Assembly (NCBI GenBank): GCA_021029095.1
Contig: JAJOHG010000059.1
Location: 107,203 to 171,202, forward strand
Direction: 5' to 3'
Length of the DNA: 64,000 bases
Source: Phellopilus nigrolimitatus
Lineage: Eukaryota; Basidiomycota; Agaricomycetes; Hymenochaetales; Hymenochaetaceae
Shown: in pieces, positions 26,797 through 39,213 of the stretch
How the letters are laid out: every line of letters begins with the position of its first letter
Position numbering within the stretch: the stretch's first letter is position 1
Notes under the pieces: generated by a model
Seen by the model: only the letters and a program-made list of their open reading frames with translations
Database searches by the model: none
What the model was told of the DNA's origin: nothing
Translations under genes and position numbers: made by a program

Positions 26797-29700
26797 CTAA
26801 CGCATCTCGCTAACTTTCTGCATGAAACCAGATACACGACCGATGTCAATTATTTGTGATTCACTTTCGACAGCAACGAGCAAATCATCTAGCATCTGCA
26901 AAACGACAACACGTAAGCAAAACCTCGCAAGACGAAAGAACGTGTTAGAGGAACTCACATCTTCAACTTTGTCGATGGCTATCCCCGTACATAACGCAAC
27001 AATTTTTTTGCACTGGTACTCCTTTTCAGCACTGGCACCGTGCAGTCCATGCAATCGGTCACCGAGAACCTTCCCAATTCGATCCTGGAAGAGCTTCATG
27101 CGTCGGAGTTTTATGAGGCTTGCAAGCGAGTCTGTTGCCGGCAACGGCGGTTCACTCTCCACGCCACTAGAAAGGAAAACAGCACCCATAGCAGACATTG
27201 TCGACTGCGGGCCTCTATAGGCGAAAGAGGGACCTGCGCTAGCGCTAGATGGTTCGCCATTTGCTTCTGTACGCCCCGTCCAGTCAACATCGTCCTCTGT
27301 GATCAGTGCCTTTTCGATGTTCCGCACGCGCTGTGCGACCTGATCTAGATCTCCGCGTCTTTGTTTCCATAGTTCGATCTGCCTTCGCTGTTCCGCCAGC
27401 TCACGTGTCGCCGCACGCACATGTGCATTCGTAACGTCGTAGGCATCTTGCTTTGACTTGATCTCAGCAGCGAAGTCTGTACTCAGTTTATGGATCATGG
27501 TTGTGAGGTCTTGAATTCGTTAAATAAACTGTAGTCCAAATGTAACAGACATGAAGAAACACACCTGCGACAACATCCTGACTTTTTTGTACAGGCACGG
27601 AGGGGCCTGATCTAAGAGCAGTTATCATATCCTCGGCTTTGGGTCCAGCCGCGAGTTCCTTATAGTATTTGTTCAGTTGAATTCTTGAGTTGAGGAACTG
27701 AGAAGCTCAATAACCCACCTCAGGCTCTACGCCGAAATCACCAGGCCGCAAACCCAGCTTGTTCGGCAAAATACGATTTGCACCAACATCGAGTAACGTC
27801 CGTACAAGGCCCCTGTTACCGACCCGCGCCGCGATGTTTAGGGCCGTGTCACCGTGCTCATCCTGAAGGTCCACTATGCTTCGGAAGTCGGCGCTTTCAT
27901 GCTGTGCAATCCAACTCAAGGCACCTTCCAAATAATAACGCGCAAAAGGTGCCCTGCCCTTGACACCCGCAGTCAAAGCCGCATGATGTAGCACGGACCG
28001 TTTGGCCGTATCAATAGTCCGAATTGAGGGATGTAGTATTCCAAGAAGTCCAGGATAGGTCTGTTCGTCATAATTGTGCGTCGACAGAACTGATCTTATC
28101 AGAGGTGTTTCCCCTTGATAATTACCACGGAAAATATCCGCACCGCTTGCGACCAGGGCCTTCACAGTCTCCAGATGTCCTAACGAAGCGGCAAGATGCA
28201 GCGGGGAATGCCCTAGCTCATCTATGACTATATCCCAATCAATAATTTGACTGGAAGTATGGCTGGCAGTATGGTCCTGGGGAGCGCTGCACGACGCTTC
28301 CTGTATTAAGTTAAGAACGGTAGATGCATCGTCATTTTGGCATATTGCATTCATGACAGCGCTTCGTCTCGCGTTTTTCAATGGCTCTGACCTGTCGCCA
28401 TTCCTAGGATATGGAGGTTTCGTGGATAAGCGAATGGAGTGATCACTAACAGCGACGCCATTGGAAGCTCGGTTCCCAGTCACAACGGAGGGGGAGCTGT
28501 CCCCGCGGAAGAAACCGTTAAATTGAGGTTGAGGTGTTGCTGTTCGAGCTCTTGGCTGAGACATTGAATGTATTGCAGCCTGTATGTGCGAATTGAGATG
28601 CAGCTGTGCGTTCGACTGTAAAGGATCCGTTCGGGCGCGCTTAGCTGGCGATGGTTCCTCGTTTCCGTTGACATGAGTATCCGGAGGTGTCATTGAAAGT
28701 GGCCGAGTTCCGTCTACCACGATAGAGTCGGCTGACATTTGCGACGGGGGTCTAGCCTCGTCCGCGTCCCGCCCATTCGACATTCTGCCAATATCGATTT
28801 CGCTGTCCGTCCGCGTCCGTTTCAACGAAGGCTGAGTCTGGGTGGTACTTTGGGGTATCGGTTGGGAGGAGGGAAACCCAGGGAGGAGACCTGGATAATA
28901 ATTATTACTCGCATTACCTGCAGAGCCAGACCGAGCCAAGAGGGACGAGGTGGAAGGGGTGAACAAACCCTGCGCGCGGCCTTGATTGAGAAGGCGTAGG
29001 GCAGAGCCCGGCATAATTGGAGCTGGGCCAAGTTGACTAGGGGATAGTGCAGGGGAGTACGGGTTAGACGTACTGATATTTGGATACGAAGCAGATGCTG
29101 AGACCGGTCGAGGACCATTCATGGGCAATGAGTTTGGAAGACCTCCCATTCCTTGTTGGCTAGGTGTGAAGTCGAAGAGAGGAGACAAGAGGGGGGCGAT
29201 CCCGTATTGAATTGCTAGCTCCCGCCCGCGCTCTAGCGGTATCCTGAAACAAAATTATTAACCTTTCATAGAAACAGCAGGTAACGATACACGAAAAGAC
29301 AAATTTGGGACTGAGTAGTATGCACATGTCCCACTGAATGTTCGGATGAATCTGCCACCCTCATGGTCAATGCGCAAACATAATGATTATCCTTCCGTGG
29401 ATAGAATCCGTGGCATCCAGAGCAGAAACACAAGTGCCCTCCTCCACTTTCAGGTGCTCTGACGCGTTTTATAGTAGTATCTAACAGGTTGGCTGCTCAC
29501 CAGGTCCCCTGATATTTTCCATAGCCCCCTTGCACAATTTCATGTTTGCCCGGTAGTATCTCCTTCTCCAATATTTTTGTACGTCGGCCTTTGTCGACGC
29601 CAGCAACTTTGAGAATTTGTGTGGCGTTCACGAAAGAGTCTGTTCTCCTGCGCATGACAGCGATGTTACGGACCATGCATTCATAGACCTAACGTGGGGT

Positions 29701-29834
29701 TGAGCGTGTCAGACGTGACGCGACCGAGTCCGAGACGAAGCGCGTCAAGTATCACTTACCTGGACGGAGGAGTAGACGGCATTGTAGATTTTGACTGAGG
29801 CTTGCTGGCCTGTTGGGCGCGGGGCGCTCTGCAT
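26797..29834 (-). CDS. MBP1: APSES-domain transcription factor with ankyrin repeats, Mbp1 type
   Basis: DNA-binding subunit of an MBF/SBF-like G1/S regulator. The start at 29834 gives [20 protein letters not shown]. The APSES (KilA-N-like) domain follows across introns: YSSVQV, then [52 protein letters not shown] and [12 protein letters not shown], a close match to Mbp1. A disordered Ser/Pro-rich stretch of some 250 residues comes next. The ankyrin block is around 27,720-28,330 ([60 protein letters not shown]). The C-terminus forms a coiled coil ([20 protein letters not shown]) before a short tail ending FMQKVSEMR, stop at 26797-26799. The last intron (about 26,898-26,955) restores [15 protein letters not shown]. 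Genes with ACGCGT sites would be expected targets; that is inference from yeast. Confidence 0.9.
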
Positions 29835-30734
29835 GGCGCGCGAAGATGTGGCCGCTGTCGGCGACGACGAGAGTTTGTCTGAACAGAGCGCTGAACGACG
29901 CGTGAGGGGCAAACAAGTTACAGTCACACCCTTCGTCATTCCGCAACTCGGGCCGAACGTCTTACATAACTTCTTGGATGCGAAAAGGCAGTATGTAACT
30001 ACCAATTTATTTATTTATCTATTTACTTACTTGTCCATGTTACTACTTATGTGAAGATGGAATTCGACCTAGAAGATAGTACTTCAACTTTCGTAAAGAG
30101 CGCTCTCTTTCATGGTCGAAGAGGGGCAAGAAAGTCGATGCAGTCACCATGACATGAACTAAAAGAGGTCCGAGCGTACGTAGCCTGGTCGTCTGAAACG
30201 AGTCAGCAAGAAAGTAAAATTCTAACCGGAATGTCAAAAAATGATACGGATTAGACTGGCATACGCTTTTGCAGCCGGTGAAGATTAAACCTGCAGCGAT
30301 TACTTCAGCACCTAGTCAAGTCGATCGAACTTCATTTATGATCACAGGCTTTTCAGACGGATCACATAATCAGTTGAATATCGAGTTACATGTACAAAGG
30401 CGCGGCAAACATCAAAGATCTGCAAACAAGGCAGGTTGAGTTGAGTGGCTGTGCGAGCTGTCAATTACGCGTTGCAGCCGTATACGTAGGTACTTATAGC
30501 AGCTTGTCCTCTTACCGTTTCTACGACAAAAGCCCCTGTTCGCAACACTCTTCTTCCTCCTTCCTGCAAAGAACTGCAGCTTACCTTTTCGTTTCGCCTT
30601 TTGTCGGTCAGTCCATTAGCTAGCATAACAAGTCCGAAGGTGCGGTGGCGCCACACGTTTCTGTTCGTTCAATCCAGTTACATGTTTGATTTTACTTTGA
30701 TCTTACAGCTGCTGTTCTTTAAAGACTTGAAATA
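29835..30734. other. Divergent intergenic region, MBP1-like / Yvc1-like
   Basis: About 900 bp between two divergent genes, the longest ordinary intergenic stretch in the left part of the window. It holds both promoters. Open frames are short and show no recognised domain. ATTTATTTATCTATTTACTTACTTG-like tetranucleotide drift occurs near 30,005-30,035. Confidence 0.4.
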
Positions 30735-33700
30735 ATGGAGGAGGCCCCGAATGAGCTTCATCCTTTACTACAAAGTGATGACTTTGATTCAACGCCAGTC
30801 TACCCAATCATTCATATGATTCGGCAGGTATGTACTCACGAACATTCTGCAGTGGTTTCTCACTTCATCCATAATTGACGATCCCAAAGGACATGATGGC
30901 ACGTCGTTTTTTCTTCTACTTCTGTAATTAGCTTAAGCGACTATTTCTAACCGTACCTATAGCATTTTATAGGTGAGAAATCTATCAGTTGTTTCATAAT
31001 ATGAAGTGAGCTCATAAAGTTGATTCAAAAAGATACACCTTTGACATACGATGCACTAACTGCACCAGACCTTACGTATACCCTTATCAGGCCTCTTGAG
31101 GACAAGTATGCCAGCATCCAGCGTAAAGGAAACTACTCGGTCGTCTTCTGCTTTCTTCTCAATCGAGTCAACTTTCTGCGTGATCAGAATCTCGTCTCAT
31201 CATTTCTTTCACGTTCTCGTGCCGCTCTCTGCGAGATCATGGCTACCCGTCTACTACGTCTATATGGCGATAACACCCTTGAGCTTGCCTTCGTTACTAC
31301 GACGAGTTGGCGAGTGTACTCTGGCGCGAACGACGAACTGCTGAAACAAATGTTTGAGGAGCTCAGTATTGACGATGTGGAGGAACGTGTCGGGAACGCC
31401 ATTGAAATGGCTATCATAGGCAAGGCGAAGAGATTCATAAAGAGTTCGGCATGCCAAAGGGTAATTGATAGTATATGGAGGTACGAAGTCTCTAAATTGT
31501 TTAAAGGATGGTGTCACAAACGCTTGCCGGACTTATCAGTGGCAAGTGTGTCTATCAAGCACAAAGCAGTCATTCAATTCTCTCCGATGTCAGTGCCCAT
31601 TCTGTGCACATCCGCTCCCATACTGAATATACGTTTCTTTCTAAGACTTATAAACAAACGCCGATCCATTTCTACGATCCTCACAAAGCACCGACGCTTG
31701 ATCATTATCGGTATGAGGAGTTTTCAAAGGCTTGGCTTCTCAATTTCAAAATATACTTTATAGCTTGAAAGTACCTGCAGTCCGCTCTGTACTGGAATAT
31801 CTCAAGTTCGTCATTTTCTCGTTACCTTGCTTACATATTATTGAGCCCTATGGATCATAGCTTCCTTATATTCTTTGTCCTCTTCGTCATGACCTTAGAA
31901 CTCAGCGAACTAGATCGGTTGAACTGGGCGGAAATTGCCTTCATGGTTTTCGCTTTAGGCAACTACACTCATTCATATTGAGGAGGCGCTGTCTCACCGA
32001 ATCGCATCTTTGTGTTCTAGGCTTTTCTCTGGAGAAAGTTGCAGCCATGCAGGAACATGGACTGAAAGTCTACTTCACGGGAACATGGGTAAATCACACT
32101 TTCTATCTCGTCTTCCCCCGCGTCAGCTCACCGCCTCGCCTTAGAACGGATTTGATCTCGCACTCAGTGAGCCGCTTGGCTCGTTTCCTTACGCCCGGTT
32201 AATGTTGATCATTTGATTAGTCACTATATTCATTAACTATGCGTCTCTGCGCCTTTATGGGCTCCGATACGATAGCAAGTTCTTTGATAAGGGTGGTTGG
32301 GAGTGCGATCTAATGTATACCTTTGTAAAGATTTATGGGCAAGATCGAGTGGTATCGATTGCCTTGCACTTGCTGCTTGCCTCATATTTCCTAGGTATGT
32401 TCTACAAACTCTTTCGACATTTGGAAAAGTGCTGAAACTCGTGAGAAAAGACTGGCCTTCGTAACGCTCAAAAATAACCTTGTAAGCGCTCTTGTTGCTT
32501 CTGTCTGCACCTGATATCGACCTGGTCTGCACACAAAAGATGGTTCTTTCTTTGAGAGCAATGATCTTGCAATTCGTAGTCTTAATGTTGATCGCTGCTT
32601 TCTGCTTTGCTGGTTTCTTGTACGCATTGTGGACGTGAGTCTTCAAGTTTTGCACTTAGTGAAGCAGTTCGCTGACACTCCGCTGACGCATTGAAAAAGT
32701 CTCTCAAGGAATGAAGCGAAGCAAGTTAACCGCTTTATGTTTTGGTGTGCCTCAAACACACTAATGCTTTTTGCTGTAGCTATTCTGCAGGCGATATTTT
32801 TTGGTGGATGGCTGATCTGTGGTTCGGACTTGATGCTACAGGATTTATGCTGTCTTGTGGGTAATCCGATGGTTTTCAGCCGCACGTTCATTTACACTAT
32901 GTCTTTAGCAACATTCCATCAATACTTCGGTCCAATATTGATGGTTTCTTATGCATGCCTAAGCAATACTCTGCTGCTAACAGGTCAGTCTTGAGAAAAT
33001 ATTTCATGTATTATAAATCTGACGTCGAGAAAACATAGTTCTAGTATCTGTATGTTTCATCCGGTCGACCTTTACACGGCGAACTTCTGATTGTTCCCTA
33101 GATTCTATCTCATACATTTTCTACAATTAGCGAAGATGCACCTGCAGAGGTACCGTGTTCACAATTTGTGAAAATGAACACGCTTGTAATTATGAGTCTT
33201 GTAGGCCATGTTCCGCCGAGCGGTCCTTACTATCGAAGGGTTAGTCAGGAAATCTGGACATTGGCGATTCCCGCTAACAGTCTGTTAAGAGTAAAGGCAG
33301 ATTATCTGTTTTCATATCAACCTCCAATCAATGTTTTTGCTCTGGTGGTTATGCTTCCAGCGAGTTATGTCCTGTCTCCGAGATGGTTCCACAAGGTATG
33401 CTGCCTTTTCCTTCGCTTCGTTCTGTCTCGGATGCTAATGAAATCGGCAAAGGTCAACGTTTTCATGATCCGGTGCTGGCATATTTGAAATTTTATAACG
33501 ATCAAGACTGAGTACTTATTACTTGTACAGGTTGACGAGCTTCCCGATTTTGCTTTTTATCGCTTACTATGAGCGTCAGGCAAAGTTCATACATGCCACA
33601 ACATTCACTGAAACCGTGTCCGCGACCATGGAACGAGTGATTGAAACGCTTCCGCGGAGCATCAAGAGAATGAGTGCGATGTCCCTTTTCTATACCTAAT

Positions 33701-34600
33701 TTGCCTTTTTCTGACATCTACATTTCTAAAGCCCTCTTTGAGGGAATCTTTGCTGGCAAAGCTTCAGACATTGATGCAGTCAGTATCACTTCGACCTAAC
33801 TCAGAAGAACGTCCTTTGAAAGACACTTGCAGATTTTTGACGTCGAAGAAGAAATGACGAATAATAGCAACAACAGTGCTTTAGATATGCGCGATCTCGA
33901 GAGCACAACGACGTCTGCAAAGTTTGCGAGTTCTCCTATTCGGCGTCAAGTTTCCCAAGCTTCCGGGCGTCGTTTCTCTGCGCAGAGTGCAAGACCGATC
34001 AACGCCATCCCATCTTCCTCTTCTAACCACTCGAGAAAATCCATGGACCCGCCTGAAGGGACGCCGCCATCGCAAGCGCTACCCGGAGTACGGCCAAGAT
34101 TAGCGTCAATAATGCAACGAGGAGCAGAGGCGCCGACAAGTTTCACCAGTCCATTGGCTCTGATCTATCAACCACTCGTGGTGGACGACGACATGGTCGA
34201 GGAAGAGGCTCCGTCGCCGACTCAGCCGGCAGTTGTCAGTCATGCTGCCCGGCGCAGACTGTCTTCTATGCACAGGTTTCCTCCCATGGCACCGATGGAC
34301 ATTCAGAGGAGATTGAATGTGTCACGTGGTCAGAACGGTCAGAACGGTCAGAACTTCGCTGATGCAATGCGTGAGGAAAGCCCCGGGGTATTGGATAATG
34401 TTACAGGGAAAGAACATACCAAGGATGATAGGCCAACAATGGTACCAGAACAGGCGAGCCAGGTTGTTGAAGAAGAAGAGGGTGCATCAGGCACGTTGTC
34501 GCAAGTTGGTGCGCGATTGACAAAGATCGAAGAGAAACAGCAGCGACTGGAAGATCTGATACTACAACTATCTCAAGATATCAGAGCTCGGTTGGATTGA
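30735..34600 (+). CDS. Yvc1-like TRP-family cation channel
   Basis: Predicted multi-pass vacuolar or endomembrane cation channel of the fungal TRPY type. The start at 30735 gives MEEAPNELHPLLQSDDFDST. Two micro-exons, 30890-30898 and 30963-30972, are needed to reach the family pattern RQDMMHFIDTPLTYDALTAP. The cytosolic N-terminal domain continues TYTLIRPLEDKYASIQRKGN and AALCEIMATRLLRLYGDNTL. Membrane segments begin near 31,860 (LFVLFVMTLELSELDRLNWA). The pore and last helix lie around 32,890-33,110 (FHQYFGPILMVSYACLSNTL, then SILSHTFSTISEDAP). Downstream are LPASYVLSPRWFHK and SFPILLFIAYYERQAKFIHA, typical after the last helix in this family. The tail (33,830-34,600) is disordered and ends in a coiled coil (ARLTKIEEKQQRLEDLILQL). 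At least ten introns. Exon borders between 31,480 and 32,700 are approximate. Confidence 0.82.
34328..34354 (+). repeat. Three 9-bp tandem units in the channel gene
   Basis: GGTCAGAAC is repeated three times in frame, encoding Gly-Gln-Asn three times in the disordered C-terminal tail of the Yvc1-like channel. Copy number may vary between strains. Confidence 0.85.
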
Positions 34601-34794
34601 CGAAGCATTCCTAACATATGAGATCCCTCTCCCTTCCATGCATAGTACCATAAAAATTTCATCATTCGAATGCAGAAACTACGAAGATATAATTGCGATT
34701 ACAATACAGTTGGTAGGCAGTCATACACGGAAAAATATGGAAGTTCTGTAGAATAGAAGAACGTAGATACATAAGGCGATTGTAGCGTTATAAC

Positions 34795-37700
34795 TTAGTT
34801 CGCAAAACGAGACCTTCGTTCTTGAGGCGAATTTCCAGATGCGCCTCCGCCACGACCCCGGCCGCTCCAACCTTGGTCGGCTGGTTTGTGATCCAGATCA
34901 TGTTGTCGAGCGTCCCTATCGTCCGTGTACGGCTTTCCACGGCCTCTACCGCCCCTTCTTCCTCGATCATTTCCTCTGCCTCTTCCCACTCGTCCCCCAT
35001 GTCCTTCTCGTCCATAGGGCTGTCTCTGATAATCATCATGACCATCGTAACCAGGTCTTCCAAATCCACCTTGACTTGGAGGTGAGAAATGCTGAGAAGG
35101 GGGCTGCATGTGTTGCTGATATGTCTGAGGAAATTGGGGAGGCAAATGAGGAGCAAGAGGCACGGGGAAACCTGCAGATGGCGGACCGATAGGTGGGATA
35201 ATCGGCGGCATAGAGCCAGAAACGGGAGTAGGTAGTGGGGCGTTTTGACTCAAGTGACGCAGCATTAGAGAGATCTGTTCGGGGGTTAACGATGCTACTT
35301 CAGCTGCTAAAGCAGCCTGGTCAATTTTCACAGGCGGGGAAGGAACTGGAACAGAACTAGCAGGTATCATAAGGGGCGCAGTTGGAGTAGAAAGGAGATG
35401 TGTTGAACCACTGGGCGTTGTGTGTGATGAAGAAATAGGTGGTGGCGGTGGCGGTGGAGTCGACGCAACAAGTTTCCCCTTGTTGAGAACGAACACACCA
35501 AGTAAAATGTTGGACTTTCTGTCTTTTGGAAGCCGCACATCATCTAGTAGTTCGATATACTCCGGAATTGGACTGGTCTGAAGGAGTGGAATGATGTACA
35601 ACTCCCGTCCCGGAGCCGTTGGTTTCGGATGAACTCCCCAAGGAAAAACAAGTGCATGACGACTGAAAAGTTCGGTCAGTATCGCAGAACTAAGAGATAC
35701 TAAACTACGCACTCTTTGCCGACGAGGTAATCGATCAATTCATTAAACCTTGTGTCCTCCTCTGAAAACGGCGTAAAACACACTGCAATGAGTTCTTTCA
35801 CCGGATTTAGTCTTGTTGAGACAAGATACTGTGCAGATGTGTTCACAGGAACTCGGCCATCGATACGTGCTTGAGGGGAAGGGAATAGCGTCTGCCAGTA
35901 ACCCGACAATGGTTCAAATGTCCGACCACCGATTTGTTTGCAAATCACAAACGGCGCCAACGAACTAAGATTATCAACGGGCATGCATATCTGAGTCAAA
36001 ACAAGCGAATAAGCGAAAGCTCGAAGCAGCAAACTAAGTTCTTACCTCTCCAGACCATACTTGAGGAAGAGTATCAATATCCGGAGACGCTATTAAGGAT
36101 GGCCCGGCACTGCCTTTCTGGTTACCGTTCCCGCCTTCCAAGATTGCGTCAAGTGCTCGATCATCATAATCCTCCACACTTTCGAGATCCATGGCATCGT
36201 CTTGATTTTCTTCCTGGTTATCAACAATTGAATTTTTGGCTAGCGGTATTTCTTGATCATCCTGCGTCGCTTCCGGCTCGTTCGGAGTATCATTCTTGTC
36301 CAATCCCGTCCACAAGGAGTTGAGGTTAAAAGAAGTACGCCGTGGAGACTCGGTGGCCTTGGAGCTCGAGGGTGCGAAAGGCGAAGGGCCAGAAGGTGTA
36401 ATGATAACTGGCGTGATACCCGAACCTGACTCTGCATTGAACTGCTCGCTCATCCGCTGCTGAGGATTCGACTGCGGCATCTCCTGAGTGGGTAAATCAT
36501 CATCGATGTTAATTAAGTCCGCTAAGCTCAACCCTTCCTCCCCTGATGACGTATAGTCACTGGCAGATGGCACAAAAAGGGGTCGAACAGGCGGCCTGCT
36601 AGAAAGCGGAGAACCTGTTGAAGCTAGCTCAGACTGATTCTGGAGAACATGCATAGGAAGTGGTGGTGGTGCTCCCCAGTGCTGAGGACGTGTGGTATTT
36701 GTCACGGTGGGTGAATTGGGTAAACCAACGGACAAGGGTGACGGCTCGACCGGCGTGGTAGGAGAACCCTCAGCATGCGACACCATGCGCAATCTTGCCA
36801 GCTTCTCTCGCTCTCGCTTCTCCATCTCCATCTCTATCCGCTGTTCTTCCTCCTCCTTCGCTACGTCAACGGTCCGCTGGCCCGACACATCCTCGATGGC
36901 TTCGAAGCCTTTGTGTGTAATCTTTGCTCTCGGCGCGGAAACCTTTTGCAAAATTGAATGTTCTAGAGCTTCTTTCTCTGCTGCTTCAATCTCGTGCTTT
37001 GTCTGCTCGTCTGCCAAATCGGTGGAAGACATAACATTGAGCTGAGCGGGTGTAATCCGGCCTGAGGCAATACCTTTACGTAGCACAACCCTGTCCGGCT
37101 TTGGCAGGTTGAATTGTAGCATACGGAAGCGCTCTCTTTGGAAAATTTAATCAGTGCTCCGAGTACCATGCTTATGTGCATTAATTGGCTTACTTGTACT
37201 TTCCAGCAGCGCTAGGCTTTCCCGACTTGTCAGGCTCAGCATAGATATCCATCATGCATTGCTCAAGCTTAGAAACGAAAGCTGACGCCGAGGCGTCAGT
37301 GGATTGTTTTTCGCTCCCAGTAGACTTGTTCGAAGCGTCAACTTGGTTTTCCTCACCCCCCTCCCCAATCTTCTGACCTTCAAGTGTTGTTTGTTGATTA
37401 CGATATTCCTCGAACATCGGCTGAATGATTTCCTCCAGCTTCGCTAGACAGTACCGACGGATAGCATCGTTTTGTGCATAGGTGTCTTCTGATGTCTTCG
37501 ACCTTTTTGTGGCCGGTTGCTGCGCTGACGAACTCCGTCTTTTCAACCCGCCCATCCCTGGCTGAGGCGATGAAGACGCCTTCTTAATACGCTTGAGCCG
37601 TCCGCCTGTGCGTTTGTGGTGTTTGCCAACCGAATCATCGTCAGACTCAGACCTATCGGAAGAGAAGGAAAGCCGACGGGAAATCCTCTATTACATGTTA

Positions 37701-38942
37701 ATTAGCACATCTCCTGTTGACTCGAACAAGACGCTCACCTTTCCCGATCTTGTCTTGCCCTTTGGATCAGCAACATATTCATCCGCGGTGTTATCGTCCT
37801 CGCTTTCTTCGATACTCTCGACCTCTTCCAACTCCTCTGCCGGCGTTATCCTTCTTCCGCGCTTCAGCGTCAACTTGGCTTCGTCGAATGCGTCTAGACC
37901 CTCGAAATCCACTATGAGTGTCCAATGTCAGTGTGAGTTTCACTCAAAACCAAAATCGGATAAAACTCGAAGAAATCAAAACACAAGTAAAACGCAACGC
38001 AAACTCCACACGCTGAAAACGACCTATACCACAACCACAGCCAACACATCCACCTGTTTGTTGCTTCTCGTCTAGATAACGGTCTGCAAGTGTATGTACC
38101 TCAGCAAGTATACACTATGCTGCTTTATATCGATTGTCAAGCTCGCTTGGATCTATTCGACACTACTCAGCCCGAGAGATAGCCGCTCGACCTATCGAAA
38201 TCGTGATATATGATCGTGATATATGGTCGTGATGAGGCCTCACTGGATTGGGCGAGGGCGAAGTTTTGACATGGTAGACGGTCGCTCATACGACCAGCGC
38301 AACTCGCTCAAGAGAAAGAAAGTAAATGTTCGGATACATACGAAGGCCGAAAGTACATGATAGAGACACGTAAAGATACGACAGAAACTCACACTTACTG
38401 ACTGTTTTCAAGCCTGTTTTCGACTCGCAATCGGAACAGTAGTATCTCTCTAAAGTATGGATTAATATCGACCGACAGCAACCAAATCGTGGTAACATAC
38501 CTATTTCTCCAGCAACATCATCTGGCAAATTCACGCATCGGAAATGGTACCTGAGAGGTTGATGTGAGCAACAGCCAAACACATCGACTACACTTGAAGG
38601 CGGGACGTACCAATTCTCACATCCGCCTTCGCACTTGATCATTGGCGTACCGTCGTCGCTTCCTTTGCACACACAGTACGTCCTGTCCATCTTCCTCAAT
38701 GCTCCTGCCTTCGCAGTAGTCGACGTTGTAGATTCAGATACTGGCTTCGACACTTGCTTTGATACCGGCTTTCCTGGCGTTGCCTTGGAGGATGATGTTT
38801 TCGCTGTCTTCTTTTCTGGTTTGTTTTCGTTGAGATCGGCCACATCTATAGCCTTGAGGCCGCCGGCTGCTCCACTAGCGGACCTCGTCGTCCGCCTGTT
38901 GGCTGCAGCCTCAGCCGCGGTCTTGCTGCGCGAGCTCACCAT
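34795..38942 (-). CDS. BYE1: BYE1-like transcription elongation regulator (PHD - TFIIS central domain - SPOC)
   Basis: Chromatin/RNA polymerase II-associated factor. The first ATG in frame is at 38942 (MVSSRSKTAAEAAANRR). A PHD finger follows an intron-split basic region: TYCVCKGSDDGTPMIKCEGG, CENWYHFRCVNLPDDVAGEI and YYCSDCESKTGLKTV; this type reads methylated H3K4. A 487-nt intron (37912-38398) joins KTV to MDFEGLDAFDEAK. The TFIIS central domain is at about 37,040-37,500 (NDAIRRYCLAKLEEIIQPMF, FNLPKPDRVVLRKGIASGRI, LNVMSSTDLADEQTK). After a disordered linker comes SPOC (WSGEICMPVDNLSSLAPFVI, YLVSTRLNPVKELIAVCFTP, ALVFPWGVHPKPTAPGRELY). The C-terminus is Pro-rich then RGG-rich (GRVGRGRGNDRGRRGGRGRG), stop at 34795-34797. 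Domain order matches Bye1; the RGG tail adds possible RNA binding. Confidence 0.87.
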
Positions 38943-39213
38943 CACAGACAACCAAAATACACGTTGTAAGTTGCCTGTGACGAAGGTGAAGACGCCGGTC
39001 TGTTAATGGCGTCAGCGGGATGCTATTGTGGCTTGTTAGTGGCGGTCCTGAGTCAAAGCTAGTTCGAGCAGGTTTTTCGCAAGTGTGTAAGCACGATTTA
39101 TTCCCACGAATAGGTACAGGCGTAAAATACGTCACACTAAGAATCAGATTGAGTGCGTCGCGTCGTATCCACTGTATTTGTCCAACTGGTCATATAACTC
39201 AAACTTGTCGACA
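38943..39213. promoter_or_regulatory. Divergent promoter, BYE1 / basic protein gene
   Basis: 271 bp between the two start codons. No clear TATA box. Start codons on both sides are the first in-frame ATGs. Confidence 0.35.
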
